NCBI RefSeq assembly: GCF_900162695.1
Contig: NZ_FUIH01000006.1
Coordinates: 62,001 to 126,000 of the forward strand
From: Virgibacillus siamensis
GTDB lineage: Bacteria > Bacillota > Bacilli > Bacillales > Amphibacillaceae
Reading direction: 5' to 3'
Length of the DNA: 64,000 nt
The translations under genes were made by a program, and so were the position numbers. Below are positions 32,608-40,434 of this stretch, piece after piece (position 1 is the first letter of the stretch; each line of letters begins with the position of its first letter). The notes beneath the pieces are model-generated. The model saw only the letters and a list, made by a program, of their open reading frames with translations. It made no database searches and was not told the DNA's origin.

Positions 32608-32681
32608 TGACAATATTGTCACGTTGTCTTGCCAGATTGTCATGTAAAACGTACGACAAGCGGAAAATCCAACCGTATAAT
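32608..32681 (+). promoter_or_regulatory. BceR-type operator and promoter of the transporter genes
   Basis: TGACAATATTGTCA (32608-32621) is a perfect palindrome of the form TGACA-N4-TGTCA, which fits the TNACA-N4-TGTNA site known for BceR-like regulators. A further TTGTCA half-site lies at 32637-32642. TATAAT at 32676-32681 is the -10; the matching -35 (ACGACA) is poor, as expected for an activated promoter. Confidence 0.65.
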
Positions 32682-32722
32682 AAAGCTATCATCAAGCAAC
32701 AATTATGATTTGGAGGTGCGTT

Positions 32723-33508
32723 ATGGATCAGTTGAATGTAGGAGAAACCGTTTTACAAGCACGAAATGTCCGCAAAACATTTGGTACCAAAGGAAATGCA
32801 CAGCATGTATTAAAAGGAATAGATTTACGCGTCACCCGCAGTGAATTTGTTGGCATTATGGGCCCTTCCGGCTCAGGCAAGACGACATTGCTTAACGTCT
32901 TAGCCACGATTGATCATACTACGGACGGAACGGTTTTAATCGATGACGCAGATATCTCCAAGCTGAGTAATACCGCACTTTCCGCCTTTCGGCGCAACAA
33001 GCTGGGATTCATCTTCCAGGATTACAATCTACTGGACACGTTGACAGTGAAGGAAAATATACTGTTGCCTATCTCCTTTAGCAAAATGAGCAAACGGAAA
33101 GCGGAAAGCGAGTTCACAGCCATCGCCGATGTGCTTGACATTAAAGCACTGTCGCACAAATATCCGCATGAAATATCAGGAGGCCAGAAACAACGGACAA
33201 CTGCCGGGCGCGCTTTGATCCACCAGCCTTCGATCGTGTTTGCGGACGAACCGACCGGTGCACTGGATTCCAAATCCGCTTCCTCGTTACTGGACGTGGT
33301 GGAGAAGGTGAATCAGCAGCGAGGCGTCACCGTTGTCATGGTGACCCATGATCCGGTAGCCTCCAGCTATTGCAGCCGTGTTGTGTTTTTAAGAGACGGG
33401 AAGATTTATTCCGAGCTGTACCGCGGCGATAAAACAAGACATGCCTTCTTTAATGAAATTATGGACGTGCAAGCTGTACTGGGGGGTGACCATGTTGACG
33501 GTTTTTAA
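32723..33508 (+). CDS. BceA-type ABC transporter ATPase
   Basis: 261 residues from ATG 32723, 5-6 nt after GGAGGT. Walker A GPSGSGKTTLL, Q-loop FQDYNLLDTL, signature ISGGQKQRTTAGRAL and Walker B SIVFADEPTGALD. It powers the partner permease in freeing or removing cell-wall-active peptides such as bacitracin or lantibiotics. The end overlaps the permease start by 17 bp. Confidence 0.93.
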   Translation: MDQLNVGETVLQARNVRKTFGTKGNAQHVLKGIDLRVTRSEFVGIMGPSGSGKTTLLNVLATIDHTTDGTVLIDDADISKLSNTALSAFRRNKLGFIFQDYNLLDTLTVKENILLPISFSKMSKRKAESEFTAIADVLDIKALSHKYPHEISGGQKQRTTAGRALIHQPSIVFADEPTGALDSKSASSLLDVVEKVNQQRGVTVVMVTHDPVASSYCSRVVFLRDGKIYSELYRGDKTRHAFFNEIMDVQAVLGGDHVDGF

Positions 33509-35426
33509 ATTAGCGCTTCGCAGCATGCGGCAAAATGTGAAGCATTATTATTTGTACTTCTTTGCGCTGATCTTTAGTATGAGCCTGTATTTTGTCTTCA
33601 CCTCACTACAGCACAATCAGGCAGTTCAGAATATGACACATCCGAGCGTTGACTTCTCTGCCGGGTTTCAAATTGCGGGAGTCATGCTGATTGTGATCGT
33701 TGGGATCTTTACCGTCTCGGCCAACGGCATTTTCCTGCGTCGGCGCAGTCGAGAAATCGGACTATATCAGCTGATTGGTCTTTCCAAAGGCTGGATAGCC
33801 CGATATCTAATGATCGAGAATATACTGCTTGGATTAGGTGCACTACTTGCTGCGATCATTTGCGGCGCGTTGATTTCAAGGCTGTTTGTCCTGATTTTGT
33901 TGAATCTGCTCGGCTTAGAAGGGATTGTCGACATCAGTTTCTCCGTACCAGCGGCTTTTAAAACGTTGATGGTCTATCTTCTCATCATCGTCATCACTTC
34001 CATTCAGATGATGCTGATGGTTTACCGCAGCACCCTTCTGAATCTGTTTCAAGCTGAAAAGCGGCCTGACCTCGCTAAGCCGCCCAAAGCGGTGGCACCT
34101 GCTATTTTCGCCCTGCTCGGTCTGGCGCTGATTGGATACGGCTATGAATTATCGGGTCATATCAATGAACAGTTCTTCCTCAACGCACCATTGGTGCTCG
34201 GGTCCATCGTTGCAGGGACTTACTTATTGTTTCGCGTTACGATCAGATGGTGCTTTTACTGGTTCCGAAAACGTAAAGATGGACATCTAGGCTTAACAAA
34301 CAGCCTGTCGATGGCTCCGCTGATGCACCATACGAAAGCAAATGCCAACTCACTTACCTTGATTACGGTGTTGTCGGCCATGGCAATCACGCTGATTTCC
34401 ATGGCCTACTCCTCCTACTACTCAGCAGAGCAAGAGAGCCGCCGCGATCTCCCTTATGATTTTATGTTTGAAAACGAGCGGCAGGAGGCGCTGTCGTTCA
34501 AGATGGAGTTGGAGAAGGAAGGCATCGATGTTAATCACCACGACGTTCAAGCGGTTCTGACGATGGGCATCATCCTTGATCCGAATGACGAATCCCGCAA
34601 GTTTGAAGAAAGTTTGTTATGGCTTCCGGCCGAACAGCTTAAACAAACAGGCGCAGACCTCAACGTGCCGTCAGATGGCGAAGCCATTTTGTACGATGCT
34701 GGAGCCTCACTTGCCGGGGACTTAGATGAGCAGTCGAAGCAATATCCGACCGAAATAAAGCTGAAGCAGCATGGACAGACCGTTATGTATACATTGAGGA
34801 CATTGAAGGAAAGGAACATCATGAATTTAAATGCTCCCGGCAAACAGCTGCTAGTGAAAGAAGCGACGATGGACAAAATCGCAGAACAAATGGCCGGTAC
34901 GCCCGGTTATAAAAAAATTCGCTTTGATACGTTTCAAGTACCGGACAAGGAAGAGCTCGCCATAGCTTCCTCTCTATACAACGCAAAATACATCAGTGGC
35001 GAACGATTAACGTATGATTTTTATACGCATTACAAAGAAATGCTGCAGACAACAGGCTTGCTCATTTTCATCGCAGCTTTCCTTGGACTTGTCTTTTTGA
35101 TCTCAACCGGCAGCATCTTGTACTTCAAGCAAATGACTGAAGCCGAGCAGGAAAAGCAAAGCTTTAAGACGTTGCGCCAGCTCGGATTTGACGTGGATAT
35201 GATCATGAAAGGCATTATACGAAAGCAGGCCATCGTGTTCCTTCTCCCTCTATCGATCGGCATGCTGCATTCGATCTTTGCTATTAAGGCGGCTTCATTT
35301 ATGATCCGGTCGGACATCACGTTTCCGGTATCCATCGTCATGGCGATTTACACGGTTATCTATTTTGTATTCGCTCTGTTTACCATAGGCTACTACCGCA
35401 ACATTGTAAAAAATGCTATGTCATAA
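33492..35426 (+). CDS. BceB-type ABC permease
   Basis: 644 residues from ATG 33492 (GGGGGG before). Ten predicted membrane helices: one at about 18-38, then FtsX-like groups at about 55-80, 105-165, 200-300 and 520-640, with a large extracellular domain of ~220 residues (about 305-515) typical of BceB, PsdB and YxdM. This domain sets peptide specificity and takes part in signalling to the kinase. Base composition in this module is somewhat G+C richer than in the genes after 35.5 kb. Confidence 0.93.
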   Translation: MLTVFKLALRSMRQNVKHYYLYFFALIFSMSLYFVFTSLQHNQAVQNMTHPSVDFSAGFQIAGVMLIVIVGIFTVSANGIFLRRRSREIGLYQLIGLSKGWIARYLMIENILLGLGALLAAIICGALISRLFVLILLNLLGLEGIVDISFSVPAAFKTLMVYLLIIVITSIQMMLMVYRSTLLNLFQAEKRPDLAKPPKAVAPAIFALLGLALIGYGYELSGHINEQFFLNAPLVLGSIVAGTYLLFRVTIRWCFYWFRKRKDGHLGLTNSLSMAPLMHHTKANANSLTLITVLSAMAITLISMAYSSYYSAEQESRRDLPYDFMFENERQEALSFKMELEKEGIDVNHHDVQAVLTMGIILDPNDESRKFEESLLWLPAEQLKQTGADLNVPSDGEAILYDAGASLAGDLDEQSKQYPTEIKLKQHGQTVMYTLRTLKERNIMNLNAPGKQLLVKEATMDKIAEQMAGTPGYKKIRFDTFQVPDKEELAIASSLYNAKYISGERLTYDFYTHYKEMLQTTGLLIFIAAFLGLVFLISTGSILYFKQMTEAEQEKQSFKTLRQLGFDVDMIMKGIIRKQAIVFLLPLSIGMLHSIFAIKAASFMIRSDITFPVSIVMAIYTVIYFVFALFTIGYYRNIVKNAMS

Positions 35427-35452
35427 CCATCACTTAAAGGGGGATAAGCTAT

Positions 35453-35578
35453 ATGGTTACCGCCAACATTTCGGACATTTTGTACGCTAAGCATATTTCC
35501 AACCTAAAAAAATGTGAGAACCGGAAACGGATTTTATTTATCGGATTATCTGGAACGGAAAAAGTTTTTGCGGATTAG
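35453..35578 (+). CDS. Small 41-aa protein after the Bce module
   Basis: AAAGGGGG precedes ATG 35453; the product starts MVTANISDILYAKHISNLKK and has a basic middle and one Cys. It lies 27 bp after the permease and could be cotranscribed. Some Bce-like operons (yxdJKLM-yxeA) carry a small extra gene, but I see no similarity to YxeA. It may also be a fragment. Confidence 0.35.
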   Translation: MVTANISDILYAKHISNLKKCENRKRILFIGLSGTEKVFAD

Positions 35579-35789
35579 TATTTCTAGGGCGCATCCAGAA
35601 CAAATAGACAGGGGGGTCGAATAATCATTGAGGAAGCGAGTCGAGGAAGCCAATGGTAGAAATGGGAATAGGAGTTCGTTAACACTTTATGTGAAAGCAA
35701 CTTCTAACTAATTGGTTTGTGGTATAGTCATATATATCTGAAGGCCGATGTGATACTAGCTAATATTTGAAAATGATTGTTCAAGAATT

Positions 35790-35819
35790 GGACGCATTCC
35801 TGGAGTAATGCGCCTTTTT
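35790..35819. repeat. GGGCGC hairpin repeat copy 1
   Basis: GGACGCATT (35790-35798) and AATGCGCC (35807-35814) form a stem followed by TTTTT. It is one of a family of similar hairpins between 35.7 and 45.3 kb. It may end transcription toward the LysE gene. Confidence 0.6.
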
Positions 35820-35842
35820 GAAATTTATAAATGATTAAGTAG

Positions 35843-36421
35843 CTAAAGAAAAATTGTTACCGCAGAGTAAACCAACAAGCCACTCATGATTATTCGAAAT
35901 GCCTTGTCATGTTTAGCAAGAAAGTTTTTTAGGATTGAGCCGAAACCTGACCATAATAATAACGCTGACCACCCTAGCAAAATGGTTAATGTTAAATAAA
36001 ATATGATGGATTTAATAGAATTATTAAACGGTAAAATAAAAGCACTCATTACTGTTAAAAAGAACAAAATGCTTTTGATATTTATGATCTGTATAGTAAA
36101 ACCTGCAAGAAAAGAGGATTCCAAGTCAATGGAATTCCTTTTTGAGCTTTTACGAATACCTACTTGCCAAGCTAAATAAAACAAATATGCTGCACCCGCA
36201 ATTTTAAAATATGGCTCTAAAACAGGAATCCAATTGTATAGACCTGTTGTAAATACCCCACTAGCGATCCCAAGTACGGCAAACCCTATTAAAATGCCGC
36301 CACTGAACCTCCATGCACCCATAAAGCCAAATCTTTGGGCTTCGTTCAACATTAAGATGTTACTGGGTCCAGGTGTAATTGATGTAATAATGACATATGA
36401 AAGAAACGCTAGTATACTCAT
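35843..36421 (-). CDS. LysE family amino-acid exporter
   Basis: 192 residues if ATG 36421 is used (12 nt after GGGAGG); GTG 36430 (3 nt after it) would add three residues. About six membrane helices with the signature SYVIITSITPGPSNILML at the N-terminus, diagnostic for LysE/RhtB exporters, which pump out amino acids or related compounds by antiport. It is divergent from a LysR gene with ~130 bp between, the classical lysE-lysG-like layout. The substrate is unknown. Confidence 0.88.
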   Translation of the reverse strand: MSILAFLSYVIITSITPGPSNILMLNEAQRFGFMGAWRFSGGILIGFAVLGIASGVFTTGLYNWIPVLEPYFKIAGAAYLFYLAWQVGIRKSSKRNSIDLESSFLAGFTIQIINIKSILFFLTVMSAFILPFNNSIKSIIFYLTLTILLGWSALLLWSGFGSILKNFLAKHDKAFRIIMSGLLVYSAVTIFL

Positions 36422-36553
36422 ATCATTCACTTTCCTCCCATTTACTTTCTACCAGTTTTTATTGTATGATAATATTGATCATAAATAAAATTGAAATAAC
36501 AAAAAGCATTATCATTTTTTTCGATATATCACAAAAATTTAAGGAGAAATGGT

Positions 36554-37450
36554 ATGGAAATCAGACACCTTATAACGTTTCAGACCATTGTAGAATTAGG
36601 AAGTTATACAGGGGCAGCTTCGAAGTTAGGTTATACTCAATCTACTATAACCACTCACATCCAGGCTCTCGAACATGATATTGGCGGGGCACTATTTACT
36701 TTTGTAAAAAGGAATTTGCAGCTTACTCATTTAGGTCGAGAATTAATTCCCTTAGCAGAAGATCTAATCTCTACGCATGAGCAAATTAAAAATATGCAAA
36801 GCGCCCATGAAGTAAAGGGAGTACTAAGGGTGGCTGCACCGGAGTCTTTAACCATCTCTAAATTAGGTCCAATAATAAGGGAATATTCTTTAAAGTATCC
36901 ACACGTCAGGTTTATATTAACCAATGGTACATGTGGGCAAAACCAAACGGACTTGTTAAGTGGACGAGTTGATGTTGCCTTAATGTTGTATCCGGAAATA
37001 AATCTGGAAAAATGCATTCATTATTCTTTAGGTGAAGAGAAAATCGTTCTTGTAAGCAGTAATGACGGTCCAGATCATTTTGATGAATATAAGAAAAATA
37101 CTACCCAAAAATTTTATATAACAAATGAAGAAGGGTGTAGTTATCGGACAATGTTTGAAAGATATCTTTTAAAGCATGACATTCACAACTTTCAAACCAT
37201 GGAGTTGTGGAGTATAGAAGCTATCAAACAAACGGTTATGAGTGGCATTGGGTTTGCTGCTTTACCTTATATGACAGTAAAAGAAGAAGTAGAAAGAGGA
37301 AAGTTAAAAATTCTAAGGTATTCTGAAAAATTCGATCCCATTTATTCTCATATGCTGGTGAAAAAGAAAAAATGGTTGTCACCTGCGGTTGAAGCTTTTG
37401 TTGAACAAGTATTAAATTCAATTTGTGAATCTAATAAAGGAGTGTCTTAA
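36554..37450 (+). CDS. LysR-family regulator divergent from the LysE exporter
   Basis: 298 residues, AAGGAG before ATG 36554. Winged HTH MEIRHLITFQTIVELGSYTGAASKLGYTQSTITTHIQALE, and effector-binding domain from about 90 (GVLRVAAPESLTISKLGPII). It probably senses the compound exported by the LysE protein and activates it. Codon use is A/T-rich, like the rest of the accessory stretch. Confidence 0.88.
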   Translation: MEIRHLITFQTIVELGSYTGAASKLGYTQSTITTHIQALEHDIGGALFTFVKRNLQLTHLGRELIPLAEDLISTHEQIKNMQSAHEVKGVLRVAAPESLTISKLGPIIREYSLKYPHVRFILTNGTCGQNQTDLLSGRVDVALMLYPEINLEKCIHYSLGEEKIVLVSSNDGPDHFDEYKKNTTQKFYITNEEGCSYRTMFERYLLKHDIHNFQTMELWSIEAIKQTVMSGIGFAALPYMTVKEEVERGKLKILRYSEKFDPIYSHMLVKKKKWLSPAVEAFVEQVLNSICESNKGVS

Positions 37451-37501
37451 GGAAGGACAACGGTACAACTATTTTAGTGGTTAGTCTTCCGGAATACGAT
37501 A

Positions 37502-37531
37502 GGGCGCGAGAACCGAGTAAGATCAGCGCCC
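37502..37531. repeat. GGGCGC hairpin repeat copy 2
   Basis: GGGCGC (37502-37507) and GCGCCC (37526-37531) enclose a loop with CCGAGTAAGA. Upstream ATACGAT is shared with copy 3. The 250 bp from here to 37787 show no gene. Confidence 0.6.
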
Positions 37532-37787
37532 AATATGCTATTTTTGGGCCAGATTATGGAATATATGGTATGGCGAGGATTCAGGGTCATCATACATATA
37601 TTGTCACTATGTGGTCATAAACTGCAAGTCATCCAGTGAAAATAAATTTATGTTTCAATCTGGTCTGAATTATTGGGTATCTTTTTGTTTATGCCCCTGA
37701 ACATAGTAATCGTTGCCGCACCTGGGTAACGCTCAAAATGGATGTGGCCCACTCCTTTAGTGTGAGTAGTCCCCGTTTTCGTCATTT

Positions 37788-37907
37788 TTATTCCGGGAAT
37801 GGCGGGATACTTTGCCGAAATCGGAATACATACATAGGGTCTACTTTCGTTTTGACTTTTCTTAGTCGATTAAAGTTTTTGCCATAATATGCTGTGGGCC
37901 AATCACG
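37788..37907 (-). pseudogene. C-terminal fragment of an FAD-dependent oxidoreductase (BBE domain)
   Basis: The minus-strand frame ending at 37788 reads RDWPTAYYGKNFNRLRKVKT and then the PMYVFRFRQSIPPF ending of a berberine-bridge-enzyme-like C-terminus (normal form YYGxNFxRLxxVKxxYDPxNVFxxxQSIPP). Upstream of ~37907 the similarity stops abruptly and a different, plus-strand sequence begins. About 39 residues of an expected ~450 remain. Confidence 0.7.
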
Positions 37908-38136
37908 AATTAAGATATGTGTGCTTCGAAGAACCCGCCGTAACCAGGATACTATAGCGGCGTTATTAATCATTGGATTTTGGGTTCCGTTCAGTGCAAT
38001 CTTAGGAACTTTATTATTTGTTATCGTAGGCATTGGCGGCATTCTTTCGCATATAAGTGCAAAAGACGGCTTGAAAGAAAACATTCTCATTTCAGCATTA
38101 ACGGCTATGGCAATTATATTTTTGATAATTGAATAA
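37894..38136 (+). pseudogene. Probable 5'-truncated small membrane protein gene
   Basis: The frame from GTG 37894 gives 80 residues; the first ~20 (RIKICVLRRTRRNQD) overlap the junction with the BBE fragment and have no ribosome site. The rest has two helices (AALLIIGFWVPFSAILGTLLFVIVG and ENILISALTAMAIIFLII) joined by GGILSHISAKDGLK. It looks like the 3' part of a membrane gene left by a rearrangement. Confidence 0.4.
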
Positions 38137-38171
38137 TGGAGTGATTAATTTAAGTTGCTCCAAAATACGAT

Positions 38172-38218
38172 GGGCGCAGATATCGAATAAGAGCTGCGCT
38201 CGTTTTGTTTATAAGGGT
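38172..38218. repeat. GGGCGC hairpin repeat copy 3 with conserved tail
   Basis: GGGCGCAG (38172-38179) and CTGCGCTC (38194-38201) form the stem around ATCGAATAAGA; the tail GTTTTGTTTATAAGGGT (38202-38218) recurs at 42200-42216 beside a second copy of CTGCGCTC. Confidence 0.65.
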
Positions 38219-38308
38219 CAGATTGTAAAAAATAAGAAGGAATTTTTGTAACGAAATCGAAATAGTAATTATGTTGGAGATAATTATTTTTAAAAAGGGG
38301 ACTATCTT

Positions 38309-38596
38309 TTGACTAAAAAAACGATACATAGTGTCAATATCACTTTGGGAATTTTATTTTTTGTAATTTGTTTATTTTTAGCTTGGTTTGGATTAGTTTT
38401 AGTTCCTGTAATGAACACAACGACAGGTATTATTATTCCAGTTATTATCTTGTTAATATGGTTAATTGCATATTCCCTGCAGGTTAAGTTTCATTCTTCT
38501 GTAGTCTTTTTTACATCTTTAGTCATTGAACTTGTTGTTGCAGCAATTATAATTATCCAGATCAACCAACAATTTGGTGTAACGATATTGGGATGA
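38309..38596 (+). CDS. Small three-helix membrane protein
   Basis: 95 residues; start TTG 38309 after AAGGGG. Three hydrophobic segments (about 10-30, 38-58, 62-88) and no charged domain. No family recognised. Very A/T-rich. It lies just upstream of the DUF1062 leader promoter and ends before it. Confidence 0.6.
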   Translation: MTKKTIHSVNITLGILFFVICLFLAWFGLVLVPVMNTTTGIIIPVIILLIWLIAYSLQVKFHSSVVFFTSLVIELVVAAIIIIQINQQFGVTILG

Positions 38597-38682
38597 TGAT
38601 GGATATGTTGGAGAGCGATTGAGGAATTTTCTTTGAATATCGACTTGGAAATTCGCGGTGGATTTTTGTGACGATTCTGATA

Positions 38683-38710
38683 TTGAAATAAAGGATAATA
38701 ATGGTATACT
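38683..38710 (+). promoter_or_regulatory. Promoter of the DUF1062 leader
   Basis: TTGAAA (38683-38688), 16-bp spacer, TATACT (38705-38710). It would start a leader of about 255 nt that contains a five-codon ORF and a terminator. Confidence 0.65.
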
Positions 38711-38746
38711 AATAATATAGGAGAAATACGGAAGGTGAAACTGGAT

Positions 38747-38764
38747 ATGCCAACATACCTGTAA
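38747..38764 (+). CDS. Five-codon leader ORF (MPTYL) of the DUF1062 attenuator
   Basis: ATG CCA ACA TAC CTG TAA. GGAAGGTG lies 9-10 nt upstream. Its last codons are part of CCTGTAATGG, which pairs perfectly with a sequence 70 nt downstream, so a stalled ribosome would mask this arm. This placement is the main reason to call it a leader peptide. Confidence 0.55.
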   Translation: MPTYL

Positions 38765-38848
38765 TGGTTTAGTAACTAAATAGTGCATTTCTTTTTTGAA
38801 TTATTGTTCAATGACGGGAGAAGTGTGCCTATTTTTAGCCATTACAGG
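38758..38848 (+). promoter_or_regulatory. Anti-antiterminator pairing CCTGTAATGG/CCATTACAGG
   Basis: CCTGTAATGG (38758-38767, overlapping the leader stop codon) and CCATTACAGG (38839-38848) are perfectly complementary over 10 bp. The second arm can instead pair through TTACAGG with CCTGTAA at 38888-38894 in the terminator, breaking that hairpin. Confidence 0.65.
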
Positions 38849-38878
38849 GAACGCAGGATAGTCAGTTGTTTTACTTCC

Positions 38879-38910
38879 AGCGGGATACCTGTAAGGTATT
38901 CCGCTTTTTA
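38879..38910 (+). terminator. Attenuator terminator before the DUF1062 gene
   Basis: AGCGGGATACC (38879-38889) pairs with GGTATTCCGCT (38895-38905), 11 bp with one G-U, loop TGTAA, followed by five T. It lies 64 bp before the start codon. Confidence 0.85.
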
Positions 38911-38973
38911 AATGGGAAATTTTCTCCATCAACACTTTTTGCGTTCCTCTGAATAAATAGGAGGAACCGGTTT

Positions 38974-39561
38974 ATGAGTTTTAATCATTTAATCACTTAC
39001 GAGATCATTGCCCAGGAAACACCTTATATAAAACGAAATTGTCGGAAATGTAAAACGAACACAGCGTTTTATTGCAGTGAGAAATTCAGGGTAAATGCGA
39101 ATCAAAAAGTAGTTGATATTTGGCTTATTTATAAATGTGTAGAGTGTGAGGGAACTTGGAATTACTCTGTTTTATCGAGAGTAAATATTAATAAAATTGA
39201 TTCTTTTCTAATTCAAAAGTTTATGGATAATGATAAAGAGACTGTCTGGCATTATGCTTTTCAAATCAATGACTTAAGAAAGCTGTGTAATGATGTAAAA
39301 ACAGATATACGATACGAGTTAAGAAAAGAAAAAATTGATTCACTATCTAACAAGGTTACTATTAAACTTTGCTATAAATATGACTTTAATCTTAGAATAG
39401 ATAAACTAATAGCAGAAATCTTTGGTATTTCAAGGTCAAAAGTAAATAAATTGTTCCAGAACGGAACTATTTTACTAAATCCAAAAATAAATATGAAGAG
39501 CAAAGTTATAGATGATTTACAAATTACAGTAATGGGTGATTGGTACGATGGTTCATCTTGA
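38974..39561 (+). CDS. DUF1062 family protein with zinc-ribbon and S4-like C-terminus
   Basis: 195 residues, AGGAGG before ATG 38974. The N-terminal half has the DUF1062 pattern: IKRNCRKCKTNTAFYCSEKFRVN then LIYKCVECEGTWNYSV, with two CxxC pairs that should bind zinc. The C-terminal part (FNLRIDKLIAEIFGISRSKVNKLFQNGTILLNPK) resembles an S4 RNA-binding domain. The family has no established role. An RNA-binding end and an attenuator of the drug-sensing type suggest contact with the ribosome or an RNA; this is inference. Confidence 0.78.
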   Translation: MSFNHLITYEIIAQETPYIKRNCRKCKTNTAFYCSEKFRVNANQKVVDIWLIYKCVECEGTWNYSVLSRVNINKIDSFLIQKFMDNDKETVWHYAFQINDLRKLCNDVKTDIRYELRKEKIDSLSNKVTIKLCYKYDFNLRIDKLIAEIFGISRSKVNKLFQNGTILLNPKINMKSKVIDDLQITVMGDWYDGSS

Positions 39562-39642
39562 AATTGTAAGCTATGCCAGAACAACACGTCGCAAGTGATT
39601 TTTGACCAAAAAGATTATTTATTAAATTGGAGGGAATAGAAA

Positions 39643-40137
39643 ATGGATGTAAGGACATTTTTGTTACAACAATGGGCAAGTTGCTTAGATGAAGAAGACT
39701 GGTTTCCACCACTTGAAAAAGTGCTGGAGGATATCACTTTTGAACAGGCAATTTGGAAACCTGATGGGGGGGCAATGAATTCCATTTGGGAATTAGTTTG
39801 TCATTTACTTTTCTATGAAAAGAGATTTATGATGCGATTTCTTGGTGAAACAACGAATGAACCACAGGCAGAAAATAATGATTCCACATTTCGATTACCA
39901 GCTCAGACGTTAGAAAATTGGAAGGAAACAAAACAAGAATACTTTTTCGTTCATCGTGAACTTGGAAAAATACTAGCAAAATCAGGACATGAAGATTTGT
40001 ATAGACAGGTCCCTGGAGAAGATAATTCATTAGTGTTTGAACTGAAGAGTTTAGCGTTGCACGACGCATATCATATTGGGCAAATTGTATTTCTTAGTAA
40101 AATGCAAGGAGCTTGGGCAGGGAAACGCAGCTTTTAA
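39643..40137 (+). CDS. DinB/YfiT-like metal-binding four-helix protein
   Basis: 164 residues, GGAGGG before ATG 39643. Three spaced His in the DinB pattern: ELVCHLLFYEKRF, then LALHDAYHIGQIVFL near the C-terminus, which bind a divalent metal in the four-helix bundle. Bacillus DinB-fold proteins include thiol S-transferases using bacillithiol (BstA). The substrate is unknown. It follows DUF1062 by ~80 bp and could be on the same transcript. Confidence 0.82.
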   Translation: MDVRTFLLQQWASCLDEEDWFPPLEKVLEDITFEQAIWKPDGGAMNSIWELVCHLLFYEKRFMMRFLGETTNEPQAENNDSTFRLPAQTLENWKETKQEYFFVHRELGKILAKSGHEDLYRQVPGEDNSLVFELKSLALHDAYHIGQIVFLSKMQGAWAGKRSF

Positions 40138-40207
40138 GAAGCTTCATTAGCTTTAAAGTTATTCCATTATACCAGCTAATAGCAGAAAATTGGTTTATTC
40201 AATCTAT

Positions 40208-40240
40208 GGGCGCTCTAATCGAATAGAAAGGCGTTTTTGA
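40208..40240. repeat. GGGCGC hairpin repeat copy 4 (degenerate)
   Basis: GGGCGCTCTAATCGAATAGAAAGGCG followed by TTTTT keeps the family order and loop word TCGAATA, but its right arm is imperfect. The 100 bp to the IS element hold no gene. Confidence 0.5.
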
Positions 40241-40434
40241 CAAGTGGTGATGTAAGTTATTTAAAAAGATGGTTTTGTTGCCGGATAGTGATGTTGAAGG
40301 AACAAAGAAATAAACATAAATAAAAATGTGTGCAAACATGAAAAATAACCCCTCAATACGCTTGTGTGATATGCTCCCCTTAAAGTAGACAGATTAAAAA
40401 ATAAAAATCTGTTTATTTTAAAGGGAGTATTTTC

